NCBI GenBank assembly: GCA_902785925.1
Contig: CADAAI010000010.1
Coordinates: 1-64,000, forward strand
Direction: 5' to 3'
DNA from: an uncultured Bacteroidales bacterium
GTDB taxonomy: Bacteria > Bacteroidota > Bacteroidia > Bacteroidales > Muribaculaceae
Length of the DNA stretch: 64,000 nt
Part shown: in pieces, positions 16,905 to 24,737 of the stretch
Layout: each line of letters opens with the position of its first letter
Numbering within the stretch: the first letter of the stretch is position 1
The notes under the pieces: generated by a model
Told to the model about the DNA's origin: nothing
Databases searched by the model: none
What the model saw: only the letters and a program-made list of their open reading frames with translations
Made by a program: the position numbers and the translations under genes

Positions 16905-17975
16905 ATGGCAAGAAAGGCTATAGCACTCACAATTATAGCCCTTGTGGCATCAATCTTTACAGGATGCGACAAGGCGCCACGAGGCGTCATTCCCGAGAGT
17001 GACATGGTGCATGTGCTTGCCGACTTCGCCAAGGCTGACTGCCTTATTAGCCAGTTCCCCAATAAGTTTCCCAACGACTCCTCGAAAATGGCGCTCAAGC
17101 AATCAATCCTCGATAAATATGACGCCAATATCGAGATGTATGATTCGTCGCTGGTGTGGTATTCCAAAAACCTAAAACTCTATACTGAGCTACATGACAA
17201 GGCCGTCGCTCTTCTTGAGAAAGAAGGCAACATCAAGCACGACAGCAAGAATAGCAACAACATCTGGCTAGACAACGCTGCAAGAACAGTAGCAAATGCT
17301 GGCGAACAAGTGAGACGAGTGTTTCCCACAGACGGTGACAGCGCAAACATATGGACCGAGCAGCAACAATGGATTCTTACCAGTGCATTGCGAAATGGAT
17401 ACATAACATTCGACTTTAAGCCCGATCGCGAATACAAACCAGGCGACATGTACTCGCTAAACCTAAAAGCCATTAATTCAAGTCAAAACTCAATCAAGCT
17501 GTTACTTGCAATCGACTATCTCGACAGCACAACAAGCTACGTAAACCGCACAGTAAACATCAACGGTTGGTCAAACTTTGACATTCAGGCCGACTCGATG
17601 CGCACTGTCAAGCGTATTTACGGGTTCCTGCAATACAACATAAAACCAATGCAGGTATCGTTTATCGACAGTATCTACATGTTGCGCACTCACCTCGACC
17701 CAACTATCTACAACCGCATCAGCACTCAGCGCATTGCTGGTCCAAAAGCCGCACTGAACAAAGAATCAGACAATGTGAACCAGCAGGAAGTCAATCAACC
17801 ATTGCCAGGACGACTGCCACGTGATGTTGGCGGACCCGCCAAACCATTGCCCAGAAATGACGATTCTATCAGCAGTCCCAGACCAGGACTCAGCAAGCAT
17901 GTAATTCCTAGCAACCGAAGATTGCGAGTACCTAACCCTAACGGCGACCACACACCCAAGCCACCCATCAGGTAA
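16905..17975 (+). CDS. DUF4296-type lipoprotein
   Basis: This 356-residue protein has a lipoprotein signal ending SIFTGCDK (Cys at about residue 22). The N-terminal region (PESDMVHVLADFAKADCLIS, then KYDANIEMYDSSLVWYSKNL) matches my recall of DUF4296 proteins that follow lspA in Bacteroidota. The middle portion looks like a beta-sandwich, and the C-terminal 80 residues are Pro/Arg-rich and probably disordered. The next gene starts 3 bases later. The function is unknown; an envelope role beside LspA is an inference from position. Confidence 0.8.
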   Translation: MARKAIALTIIALVASIFTGCDKAPRGVIPESDMVHVLADFAKADCLISQFPNKFPNDSSKMALKQSILDKYDANIEMYDSSLVWYSKNLKLYTELHDKAVALLEKEGNIKHDSKNSNNIWLDNAARTVANAGEQVRRVFPTDGDSANIWTEQQQWILTSALRNGYITFDFKPDREYKPGDMYSLNLKAINSSQNSIKLLLAIDYLDSTTSYVNRTVNINGWSNFDIQADSMRTVKRIYGFLQYNIKPMQVSFIDSIYMLRTHLDPTIYNRISTQRIAGPKAALNKESDNVNQQEVNQPLPGRLPRDVGGPAKPLPRNDDSISSPRPGLSKHVIPSNRRLRVPNPNGDHTPKPPIR

Positions 17976-17977
17976 GT

Positions 17978-18301
17978 ATGCGACGTTTTATTTCTAACTA
18001 TACAATTCTCAGCAACGGCGATGAGGTTATCAATCACATCACCACCATCGATGACGACGGCAACCTCATTTCGATTAAGCCATTCGAACGCGAGTTAGGT
18101 AACACTGTTTATGTGCCTCAACCCTTGTGCATTGCCACAACAAGCGCATTGGATCAAGTAGAGAAAGCCTTCAACGAAAGTGCCTCGCGTCGGCAGCTGA
18201 GACAACGACTAGCCACAATTAACACTTCCAATGCACAACAGGGAGACCCCGTAGTTGTGCTGAGACTCAATTTTGCCCACAACACCCTAACCCAATTATA
18301 A
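17978..18301 (+). CDS. Conserved hypothetical protein (107 aa)
   Basis: I do not recognise a named family. The N-terminal half (RRFISNYTILSNGDEVINHI, then TTIDDDGNLISIKPFEREL) looks like a small beta domain. A central PLCIA segment and a helical part (DQVEKAFNESASRRQLRQRL) follow. No signal peptide or membrane segment is seen. It is packed between the DUF4296 lipoprotein gene (2-base gap) and a DUF4298 gene (1-base TAATG overlap), so it is a real member of the lspA run. Confidence 0.75.
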   Translation: MRRFISNYTILSNGDEVINHITTIDDDGNLISIKPFERELGNTVYVPQPLCIATTSALDQVEKAFNESASRRQLRQRLATINTSNAQQGDPVVVLRLNFAHNTLTQL

Positions 18302-18609
18302 TGATGGAACAGATTGAAAGAATTAAATTAATGGAGGATCACCTCAACAAGGCCTCTGCTGCTGTGAAAGCTCTGAACGACGCTCTCGACCTCTATACCG
18401 AGGCTATGGAGTCGATTGAAATAATCGACGACTACCTTGCTAGCGATGAGTGGGAACAAGATTTCGCCGATAGCGAAGCCGGCAATCTGCCCAAGGACCT
18501 TAAATGTGGTGTCTTGAGTGAGGATGGCATTTGGAACGTGGTTGACACAAGCCGTGAACTCAACTGCCAAATGCTTGAAATCGTGAGCACTATGCTGCGA
18601 AATAGTTGA
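18301..18609 (+). CDS. DUF4298 domain protein
   Basis: The 102-residue protein is mostly helical. An N-terminal heptad-rich helix (IERIKLMEDHLNKASAAVKA) precedes the conserved block PKDLKCGVLSEDGIWNVVD, which matches my memory of DUF4298. It is a small cytosolic protein of unknown function found across Firmicutes and Bacteroidota. Its ATG overlaps the previous stop (TAATG), which implies translational coupling. It is the last gene of the ileS-lspA run. Confidence 0.85.
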   Translation: MMEQIERIKLMEDHLNKASAAVKALNDALDLYTEAMESIEIIDDYLASDEWEQDFADSEAGNLPKDLKCGVLSEDGIWNVVDTSRELNCQMLEIVSTMLRNS

Positions 18610-18921
18610 TAACCCAGCTCCATCTATTACAACTATAGTTAAGGAATAGTTAAAGTGCCCTTCCGCTTCTGTATATTTAACACAAATTAACAAATGGGGG
18701 GGGGTAATTTGAGATTGTTTTACTATATTTGCAGGCAAGAAATAACCTTCCTACATATTAATATATTAATATATTAATAACATTTACTCACTTTATAGGA
18801 TTTATTAAGTTTCGAGCATTACTAAAATTCAACAAAACGAAAACAATCATTACAGTTTTATTATTCATTGTGCTTGGAATGAGAGCTAAATATGGCTTTA
18901 TAAACAAACCCAAAAATAGTT
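18610..18921 (+). promoter_or_regulatory. 312-bp intergenic region with G9 tract and -7 box
   Basis: This non-coding stretch holds a run of nine G (18696-18704), then TATATTTG (18724-18731) as a -7 box. The G run covers the place where a -33 element would sit. An 8-bp AT repeat (ATATTAAT, three copies, 18755-18778) lies in the long leader before ATG 18922. No plausible small gene was found. Confidence 0.6.
18755..18778. repeat. 8-bp tandem repeat ATATTAAT x3
   Basis: Three exact copies lie in the leader upstream of the beta-barrel gene. The short AT-rich unit has no coding sense. Confidence 0.8.
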
Positions 18922-19644
18922 ATGGAAACAAGGATTAGATTTCTGATTGTTATATGCATCTTCTCGCTAACGTCTTTTGTGTGCATGGCGCAGTTATTGA
19001 ATGATCTCAGAAAGACCGATGTGACCATTATTCTCAAGGGCGACCATAAGCAGTCTGGACAATTGGTGAATTACGACCCAGGCAAGTCTATTACCATTGT
19101 GAAAAGCAATGGCGACACAGTTACCTATCAGCAAAGTGAGATTTACCAAATCAAGCGCAAGCGCCCCTACATAATGGCGTTTACAAAGGAATTTATTGAG
19201 ACAGGTCCTCAGCACGGATATCACGGTGAATATAACTTTGAAAAAATAAGCAGATATCGTGGAGCCATGGGCTTCAGCACCATTCAGGGTTATCAGTTTC
19301 TGCCGTGGCTGCGAGCAGGTGTGGGGTATATTTATTTGCGAAACCCTGATGTGACTAAAAAGAATAGTGAAGGTTTTTACTTTCAAACCACCGATCACAT
19401 CAATATACTCTTTGGTGATGCAAAGTTTTTCCTTACTCGTTCTCTGTTTAATCCGTTTTTTGACCTTCGACTAGGCAGTTCTCTCAACAACGGAGGTGAC
19501 TTTTTCTACAATGCCTCGATTGGTTGTCGCTTTGGACTGCGCTCAAGCAAGAGGCTGGCATTCAACTTTGCCATGGGTGTTGATAATACTTACACTATTG
19601 ATTCTAGAGTCTCAATTGTGTTCAGAGCCGGTTTTGAATTTTAA
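18922..19644 (+). CDS. Putative outer-membrane beta-barrel protein
   Basis: This 240-residue protein has a signal peptide (LIVICIFSLTSFVCMAQ). After about 60 residues of an SH3-like beta module (VTIILKGDHKQSGQLVNYDP, DTVTYQQSEIYQIKRKR), there are alternating amphipathic strands with aromatic girdles. It ends RVSIVFRAGFEF with a terminal Phe, as expected for outer-membrane barrels. The function is unknown. The upstream G9 tract makes variable expression a possibility. Confidence 0.72.
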   Translation: METRIRFLIVICIFSLTSFVCMAQLLNDLRKTDVTIILKGDHKQSGQLVNYDPGKSITIVKSNGDTVTYQQSEIYQIKRKRPYIMAFTKEFIETGPQHGYHGEYNFEKISRYRGAMGFSTIQGYQFLPWLRAGVGYIYLRNPDVTKKNSEGFYFQTTDHINILFGDAKFFLTRSLFNPFFDLRLGSSLNNGGDFFYNASIGCRFGLRSSKRLAFNFAMGVDNTYTIDSRVSIVFRAGFEF

Positions 19645-19665
19645 GAAAAAGACCCTACTCTTATC

Positions 19666-19697
19666 AAAAAGCACTCGGGCTATTGCTCGAGTGCTTA
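19666..19697. terminator. Terminator between convergent genes
   Basis: AAGCACTCG pairs with CGAGTGCTT. The better T run follows on the minus strand, so it mainly serves the deoxynucleoside kinase gene. Confidence 0.85.
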
Positions 19698-19730
19698 ATA
19701 TATTACTTGGCACTGTAATAGTTATTCCTA

Positions 19731-20351
19731 TTACATGATTGGGAACAGACCGTAGAGCAGTCCGTCGATGCGCTCTGTTACCTTGGCGAAATCCTCGGGA
19801 CGGTCGCCAAACTTGCAGTTGTCGCCGTCAATGATGATGAGTTTACCGTCATATCCCTCAATCCATTTCTCATAGAGACGTTCCAGGCCCTGCAGGTAGT
19901 CAAGACGGATTGTCTGCTCATACTCACGTCCACGCTTCTGAATTTGCCCTACCAGCGTCGAGATGCTTGAGCGTATGTAAATCATCAGGTCAGGCTTCTC
20001 AACCAGCGACATCATCAATTGGAACAGGTCTTGATAAGTCTCGAAGTCTCGGTCGCTCATCTTGCCCTGGTTGTGAAGATTGGGTGCAAAGATACACGCA
20101 TCCTCAAAGATTGTGCGGTCCTGGATAATCACCTGACCACTCTTAGAGATTTCCACCACATCCTTAAAACGCTTGTTAAGGAAATAGATTTGAAGGTTAA
20201 ACGACCATCGCTCCATGTCGTCGTAGAAGTCGGCAAGATAGGGATTGTTGGTCACTGATTCAAAGCGTGGCTCCCAGCCGTAGTGCTCGGCGAGCATTCG
20301 CGTGAGTGTGGTCTTGCCACAACCGATGTTTCCTGATATTGCTATATGCAT
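19731..20351 (-). CDS. Deoxynucleoside kinase, copy 1
   Basis: This is a 206-residue salvage kinase of the dNK/dGK/dAK family. The P-loop is GNIGCGKTTL at the N-terminus. The substrate-site motif is QDRTIFEDA near residue 78, and the lid region is KRGREYEQTIRL. The protein ends GLLYGLFPIM. It phosphorylates deoxynucleosides to monophosphates with ATP. A paralogue lies directly upstream, 61 bases away. In lactobacilli similar pairs form a heterodimer specific for dA and dG; the same may hold here, as an inference. The two copies differ in the P-loop (CGKT against SGKS) and after the DRT/S motif (FEDA against FEGV). Confidence 0.92.
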   Translation of the reverse strand: MHIAISGNIGCGKTTLTRMLAEHYGWEPRFESVTNNPYLADFYDDMERWSFNLQIYFLNKRFKDVVEISKSGQVIIQDRTIFEDACIFAPNLHNQGKMSDRDFETYQDLFQLMMSLVEKPDLMIYIRSSISTLVGQIQKRGREYEQTIRLDYLQGLERLYEKWIEGYDGKLIIIDGDNCKFGDRPEDFAKVTERIDGLLYGLFPIM

Positions 20352-20358
20352 GATTATA

Positions 20359-20390
20359 AGTTTTTAGTTTTCAGTTCTTAGTTTTTAGTT
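20359..20390. repeat. Degenerate 7-bp tandem repeat
   Basis: The heptads AGTTTTT, AGTTTTC, AGTTCTT and AGTTTTT and a partial AGTT lie between the two deoxynucleoside kinase genes. The same kind of tract recurs at other gene borders. Confidence 0.75.
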
Positions 20391-20412
20391 AAATACTCTC
20401 TTCCCTATTCAA

Positions 20413-21036
20413 TTATTCAATTGGGAAGAGGCCATAGAGTAGGCTATCGATGCGGTTGGTGATGCCTATGAAGTCCTCTCGCCTATTCTCGAAGTCGAGG
20501 TTGTCTTTGTCAACTATCATCACACGGCCTTTATAGTGGTTGGTGATGAAGTCCTCATATCGACGGTTTAGATTGTCGAGATATTCGATTTGCATGGTCT
20601 GCTCATAGTCGCGCCCACGCTTCTGGATATTTGCCACCAAATGCTCTACCGACGAGCGCAAATAAATCATCAGGTCAGGAAGTTTCACAATGGAAAGCAT
20701 ATGCTCAAAGAGCTCCATATAGGTCTCAAAGTCGCGCTCCGATATGTTACCCATCGCACGGTTGTTGGCCACAAAGACATAGACCCCCTCAAAAATTGAG
20801 CGGTCTTGAAGAACAACATCGGTGGCTTGATTGATAGCTAGAAGGTCACGGAAACGTTCCTTGAGAAAATACACCTCAAGGTTGAATGACCAACGCTGGA
20901 TGTCGTGATAATAATCTTCGAGATAAGGGTTATGTGCTACCGACTCATAACGTGGGGTCCACCCATAGTGCTGCGCCAGCAACTTGGTGAGCGTTGATTT
21001 TCCTGAGCCAATATTTCCGGCTATGACGATATGCAT
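20413..21036 (-). CDS. Deoxynucleoside kinase, copy 2
   Basis: This 207-residue paralogue of the downstream kinase aligns end to end with it (MHIxIxGNIGxGKxTL, HYGWxPRxESV, RWSFNLxxYFL, LLYGLFPI). The P-loop is GNIGSGKSTL, the DRS-type motif is QDRSIFEGVYV, and the lid is KRGRDYEQTMQI. The first-copy position and a -7 box upstream suggest the two are co-transcribed from here. Divergence is spread along the chain, not clustered, so the duplication is old. Each probably prefers a different base. Confidence 0.92.
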   Translation of the reverse strand: MHIVIAGNIGSGKSTLTKLLAQHYGWTPRYESVAHNPYLEDYYHDIQRWSFNLEVYFLKERFRDLLAINQATDVVLQDRSIFEGVYVFVANNRAMGNISERDFETYMELFEHMLSIVKLPDLMIYLRSSVEHLVANIQKRGRDYEQTMQIEYLDNLNRRYEDFITNHYKGRVMIVDKDNLDFENRREDFIGITNRIDSLLYGLFPIE

Positions 21037-21061
21037 AAGGACTGGGGGTTTTCTTCGACGG

Positions 21062-21069
21062 CAAAGTTA
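21062..21069 (-). promoter_or_regulatory. -7 box of the kinase pair
   Basis: TAACTTTG on the minus strand lies 25 bases before the ATG at 21036. Confidence 0.5.
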
Positions 21070-21141
21070 AGAAATTCCCACAAACTTTCCTAACGAATAG
21101 ACGATTTTTATAAGATTATTTGTTAGTGTAGTGATTATCAA

Positions 21142-21178
21142 AAAAACAAGAGTGCGAGACTAAAAAACCTCGCACTCT
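21142..21178 (-). terminator. Terminator after secreted paralogue 1
   Basis: GAGTGCGAG (21150-21158) pairs with CTCGCACTC (21169-21177), and the minus-strand transcript then runs into a T7 tract. Confidence 0.9.
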
Positions 21179-21206
21179 GTATATGCTAATCAAGAATGAT
21201 TAATCT

Positions 21207-21719
21207 TTATTTTGCATAGAATGTCATCTCAGCACCAGTGCTATCGGCAAGAACGAGACGATGGTTGTCGAGAGAAACAATCTTCATGTTGCCCATGTTA
21301 GGAAGCACCTTAAACAATTCTTTCTTAGCCTCGGCTTTGCCTTTTTCAAGCTCTGGCTTTATCATTTGCATCAACATAGCCTTGGTTTGAGCGTCGATGC
21401 CTTCAAAATCAACGTCGATATCAATCTTGGCCTTACCCTTATCAAGGTTAACATTAAGGTTCTTACCATCGAGCTTGTAGGTTCCAGGAATAACAAGTTC
21501 CATCGCGACAGACATCTTCATGCCACTTTCTTTCATATCTTGGACAGCGGCAAGTTCGATTTCACAAGTACCATTGTTCTCAAATTTCATTTCAAGAGCA
21601 ATCTGTTCTCCATCTTCATCAGGGACCATGGTACACCACTCTTTGCCGGTGAGGCTCTGAGCATTAATCACAAATGCCGACACAAGCATCAGCATCAATG
21701 TAAAAAGTGTTTTTCTCAT
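21207..21719 (-). CDS. Secreted small protein, tandem paralogue 1
   Basis: This 170-residue protein has a signal peptide (TLFTLMLMLVSAFVINAQ). The mature part is beta-rich with a lipocalin-like pattern: LTGKEWCTMVPDEDGEQIAL, MKFENNGTCEIEL, IPGTYKLDGKNLNVNLDKGK, and MKIVSLDNHRLVLAD near the end. It has the same length as the upstream gene and the same blocks (LTGKxWCT, DEDGE, MKFEXNGXCE, NMKxVSLDN, FYAK). I do not recognise a named family. A lipocalin/META-like envelope protein is the best structural guess. Confidence 0.8.
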   Translation of the reverse strand: MRKTLFTLMLMLVSAFVINAQSLTGKEWCTMVPDEDGEQIALEMKFENNGTCEIELAAVQDMKESGMKMSVAMELVIPGTYKLDGKNLNVNLDKGKAKIDIDVDFEGIDAQTKAMLMQMIKPELEKGKAEAKKELFKVLPNMGNMKIVSLDNHRLVLADSTGAEMTFYAK

Positions 21720-21752
21720 AATAATGCTATTTGTTTCGATAACGATAAATCA

Positions 21753-22265
21753 TCATTTGGCATAGAATGGCAACTCGACTCCCACGCTAAGTGTGACAAC
21801 AAGCTTCTTGTTGTCGAGCGAAACAACCTTCATGTTATTAAGACTGGGCATGCCATCAAGTACCATTTTCTTTATCTCACCTTTCATGCCGTCGAGCTCA
21901 GGGCGAATCTGTTTATCCATCAACGCCTTGGTCTTGGCATCCATACCTTTGAATTCATAGTCGACTGTAACAGTGGCGTTACCCTTGTTGAGTTTCACGT
22001 CAAGGTTTTTGTCGTTATAAGTGTAATTGCCAGGGATATTGACGCCAAAGGCAATAGCATAGGGCACGCCATCTTCTTTTAACTGTTGCTCAGCCGCCAT
22101 AATGACCTCACAAGACCCATTGCTTTCAAATTTCATTACCATAGTAATGGGCTCACCATCCTCATCATTAATAACGGTGCACCAATTCTTTCCTGTCAAA
22201 GTTTGAGCATTAATTACCAATGCAGATGCAATCATTAGCATCAATGCAAAAATTGATTTCTTCAT
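21753..22265 (-). CDS. Secreted small protein, tandem paralogue 2
   Basis: This 170-residue paralogue of the neighbouring gene has a signal peptide (IFALMLMIASALVINAQ) and shared landmarks: LTGKNWCTVINDEDGE, MKFESNGSCEV, IPGNYTYNDKNLDVKLNKG, MKVVSLDNKKLVV and a final FYAK. The lengths are identical and the spacer is 33 bases, so it arose by tandem duplication. The function is unknown. It follows the Mla-type ATPase gene by 43 bases on the same strand; co-transcription is possible but not shown. Confidence 0.8.
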   Translation of the reverse strand: MKKSIFALMLMIASALVINAQTLTGKNWCTVINDEDGEPITMVMKFESNGSCEVIMAAEQQLKEDGVPYAIAFGVNIPGNYTYNDKNLDVKLNKGNATVTVDYEFKGMDAKTKALMDKQIRPELDGMKGEIKKMVLDGMPSLNNMKVVSLDNKKLVVTLSVGVELPFYAK

Positions 22266-22308
22266 AGTTGTAAAAAAATAGTAGAATGTAATGGTTTATA
22301 AAAAATTA

Positions 22309-23109
22309 CTACTGTGTTATTCTTGTGCGATTGTAACCATGCTTGAGGCGGTATTTGCGAACGTCGGCGAAGAGGTCGGTTGCATAAACAAAGTTGTTCA
22401 GGTTGTCGTTGTCGACGTTATAAATCTCGTCTTTGTTACCAACCCACCCAACATGTCCCTTGTAGATAAACACAATGTTCTCGCCTATTCCCATCACCGA
22501 GTTCATGTCGTGAGTGTTGATGATGGTCGTGATACCAAACTCATGAGTGATATCGTATAGCAAGTCGTCAATCACAATCGAAGTCTTGGGGTCGAGTCCG
22601 GAGTTAGGCTCATCACAAAACAGATATTTCGGATTCAAGGCAATGGCACGAGCAATGGCGGCTCGCTTCTGCATGCCACCACTCAACTCGCTGGGATACT
22701 TATTTTCACTACCGGTGAGGTTCACACGGTCGATACAGAACTGAGCACGCTCGCGCTGCTCGGCTGGACTCATCTTGGAGAACATCTTCAACGGGAAGAT
22801 AACATTTCCCATAACCGTCTCACTATCGAAAAGTGCTGAGCCCTGAAACAACATTCCAATTTCCTTACGCAGTTCCTTCATCGCCTTGTCATCTAGCTTT
22901 GTAATGTCGCGCCCGTCGTAAAGTATCTCGCCACTGTCGGGCTTGAAAAGTCCCACCAGGTTTTTGACCAGCACGGTCTTACCCGAACCACTCTGGCCTA
23001 TTATAAGGTTTACCTTGCCGTCGTAGAACTTGGCATTAATGCCAAAGAGTACCTGACGCTTTCCGCCATCCTCGTCAAACGACTTCTCAACGTTCTTTAC
23101 CTCTATCAT
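22309..23109 (-). CDS. ABC transporter ATPase, MlaF-like
   Basis: This is the 266-residue ATPase subunit of an Mla/MCE-type lipid transporter. Walker A is IIGQSGSGKTVLV, the Q-loop is GMLFQGSALFDSETV, the ABC signature is PSELSGGMQKRAAI, and Walker B is KYLFCDEPNSGLDP. FQGSALFDSxTV and SGGMxKR are hallmarks of MlaF. The permease gene lies 29 bases upstream. No MlaD substrate-binding gene is adjacent, so that part must be elsewhere. The system would move phospholipids between the inner membrane and periplasm to maintain outer-membrane asymmetry. Confidence 0.93.
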   Translation of the reverse strand: MIEVKNVEKSFDEDGGKRQVLFGINAKFYDGKVNLIIGQSGSGKTVLVKNLVGLFKPDSGEILYDGRDITKLDDKAMKELRKEIGMLFQGSALFDSETVMGNVIFPLKMFSKMSPAEQRERAQFCIDRVNLTGSENKYPSELSGGMQKRAAIARAIALNPKYLFCDEPNSGLDPKTSIVIDDLLYDITHEFGITTIINTHDMNSVMGIGENIVFIYKGHVGWVGNKDEIYNVDNDNLNNFVYATDLFADVRKYRLKHGYNRTRITQ

Positions 23110-23138
23110 ATTAATCTAAAATTCAACGGTTCATACTA

Positions 23139-23888
23139 TTACATCATCAGCAACTTGGTGAGGAGCACGTCGGTGAGAAGAATCATGATGTTGCTCATCA
23201 CTACTGCATCGGTACTTGCTTTGCCCACCTCGATAGAGCCGCCCTGAACGGTGTATCCGTAGAACGACGAGATGCTCGAGATGATGAATGCGAAGAATAG
23301 CGACTTGATGAGCGCAAACCACACATACCACTCGATGAACAAGGTCTGGATACCGTAAACATAGGTGTCGGTATCGATGATTCCCGTTATCACACATATC
23401 AAATAACCACCAAATAGACTTGTCGCCATGCAAATTATCACCAAGAACGGCATGATGGTCACAAGGCCTGCTATCTTGGGCATAATCAGGTAGTTGGCGC
23501 TATTAATACCCATGATGTCAAGAGCGTCAATCTGCTCGGTAACTCGCATGGTGCCTATCTCGCTTGCGATGTTACTGCCTATCTTACCCGAGAGAATAAG
23601 ACAAAGAATTGACGATGAAAACTCGAGCAAGATAATCTCGCGCGTGGTCAAGCCCACAGTGTAGCGCGGCAGCAATGGATTGCTGATGTTAAGCTTAATG
23701 AGCAGTGTACACAACGCACCAATGAACAGCGACACAATCAATATCAAAGGTATTGAGTCGATGCCCAACTTATATATCTCGGCCGTGTAACGCTTGAAAA
23801 ACTCACGCCACTTGTCGGGAACTCCAATGCTGCGCCACATTAGCATGCAGTAAGAACCTAATTTCTGTATCGAATTAGTTAATGCCAT
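23139..23888 (-). CDS. MlaE-type permease
   Basis: This 249-residue integral membrane protein of the MlaE/YrbE family has an amphipathic N-terminus followed by about five membrane segments. The family core, VGLTTREIILLEFSSSILCL, is followed by GKIGSNIASEIGTMRVTEQI and DALDIMGINSANYLIMPKI. It pairs with the ATPase gene 29 bases downstream. The start is at ATG 23886-23888, because the longer frame begins at an upstream TTG. A -7 box (TAACTTTG) lies 38 bases before it. Confidence 0.94.
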   Translation of the reverse strand: MALTNSIQKLGSYCMLMWRSIGVPDKWREFFKRYTAEIYKLGIDSIPLILIVSLFIGALCTLLIKLNISNPLLPRYTVGLTTREIILLEFSSSILCLILSGKIGSNIASEIGTMRVTEQIDALDIMGINSANYLIMPKIAGLVTIMPFLVIICMATSLFGGYLICVITGIIDTDTYVYGIQTLFIEWYVWFALIKSLFFAFIISSISSFYGYTVQGGSIEVGKASTDAVVMSNIMILLTDVLLTKLLMM

Positions 23889-23926
23889 ATCAATCAAAAT
23901 TATTTCATTTTTATTGAAATAACTTG

Positions 23927-23934
23927 CAAAGTTA
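23927..23934 (-). promoter_or_regulatory. -7 box of the Mla-type genes
   Basis: TAACTTTG on the minus strand lies 38 bases upstream of the permease ATG. Confidence 0.5.
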
Positions 23935-23981
23935 GTAAATACTTTTAATTAATTCACCAACTCAACGGTATTTTTCGTTAT

Positions 23982-24737
23982 TTACTGAGCTAGTTTCTGT
24001 TGCAGGCGCTCAGGGGCATTGGTGGTTATGAAGTCGACACCATAGTTGATGCACCAGTCCATGTCGCGGTCACTGTTCACCGTCCACACGTTCACTTTCA
24101 TGCCCAGCGAATGAGCCTCATCAATCCATTGTGGATGGTCACGCATCACACCAATGCTGTAGTCGATTCCTGCTACTCCCAACTCGGCAAGCTGCTTAGG
24201 TGAAAGCTCACCGTTTAGGTAATAGACAGGCGTTCCCTCGGGAGCCATCTCCTTGAGGTTCTTCATCCCGGCATAGGAGAATGTGATGTATTCAATCCTA
24301 TCCTCCAGCCCTTTTTGTTTCACCATCTTCACGATTTTGCGAGCCGCCTCTTTCTCTTGGCTTTTGCTAGTGTGAGGCTTCATCTCGAGAATCAGTTTGG
24401 TTTTAAGCTGTTTTCCACACTCCAGCATCTGGTCGAGCGTTGGCAACAACTCGCCATTCTTGAGGTGCATATCCTTGAGTTGTTTCCACTTAGCTGTCTC
24501 TATCGTTACTCCACCATAAGTCTCGTCATGATTTACCACAAGTACGCCGTCGGCGGTCATCCACACATCAAACTCAGATCCCCATGCCGAAATTGAGTCG
24601 GCCTTTACAAGCGAGCGAATAGAGTTCTGCGCCGATCCTTCGATATCCCAATATCCACGGTGACAAATTACTTCTTGCGCTCCTGCTGTGAACGCCATGG
24701 CAATCAATGCCATAAATAATACTTTTCTCATAATCAT
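23982..24737 (-). CDS. Secreted glycerophosphodiester phosphodiesterase family protein
   Basis: This 251-residue GDPD has a signal peptide (KVLFMALIAMAFTAGAQ). The catalytic set is VICHRGYWDIEG (His of HRG), SEFDVWMTADGVLVVNHDE (Glu, Asp, second His), and a Glu in KLILEMKPH. This is the TIM-barrel fold that hydrolyses glycerophosphodiesters to glycerol-3-phosphate. Its ATG (24735-24737) overlaps the stop of the CPBP gene (ATGA), so the two are translationally coupled. Periplasmic lipid-headgroup recycling would fit the Mla-type transporter genes just downstream. Confidence 0.92.
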   Translation of the reverse strand: MIMRKVLFMALIAMAFTAGAQEVICHRGYWDIEGSAQNSIRSLVKADSISAWGSEFDVWMTADGVLVVNHDETYGGVTIETAKWKQLKDMHLKNGELLPTLDQMLECGKQLKTKLILEMKPHTSKSQEKEAARKIVKMVKQKGLEDRIEYITFSYAGMKNLKEMAPEGTPVYYLNGELSPKQLAELGVAGIDYSIGVMRDHPQWIDEAHSLGMKVNVWTVNSDRDMDWCINYGVDFITTNAPERLQQKLAQ

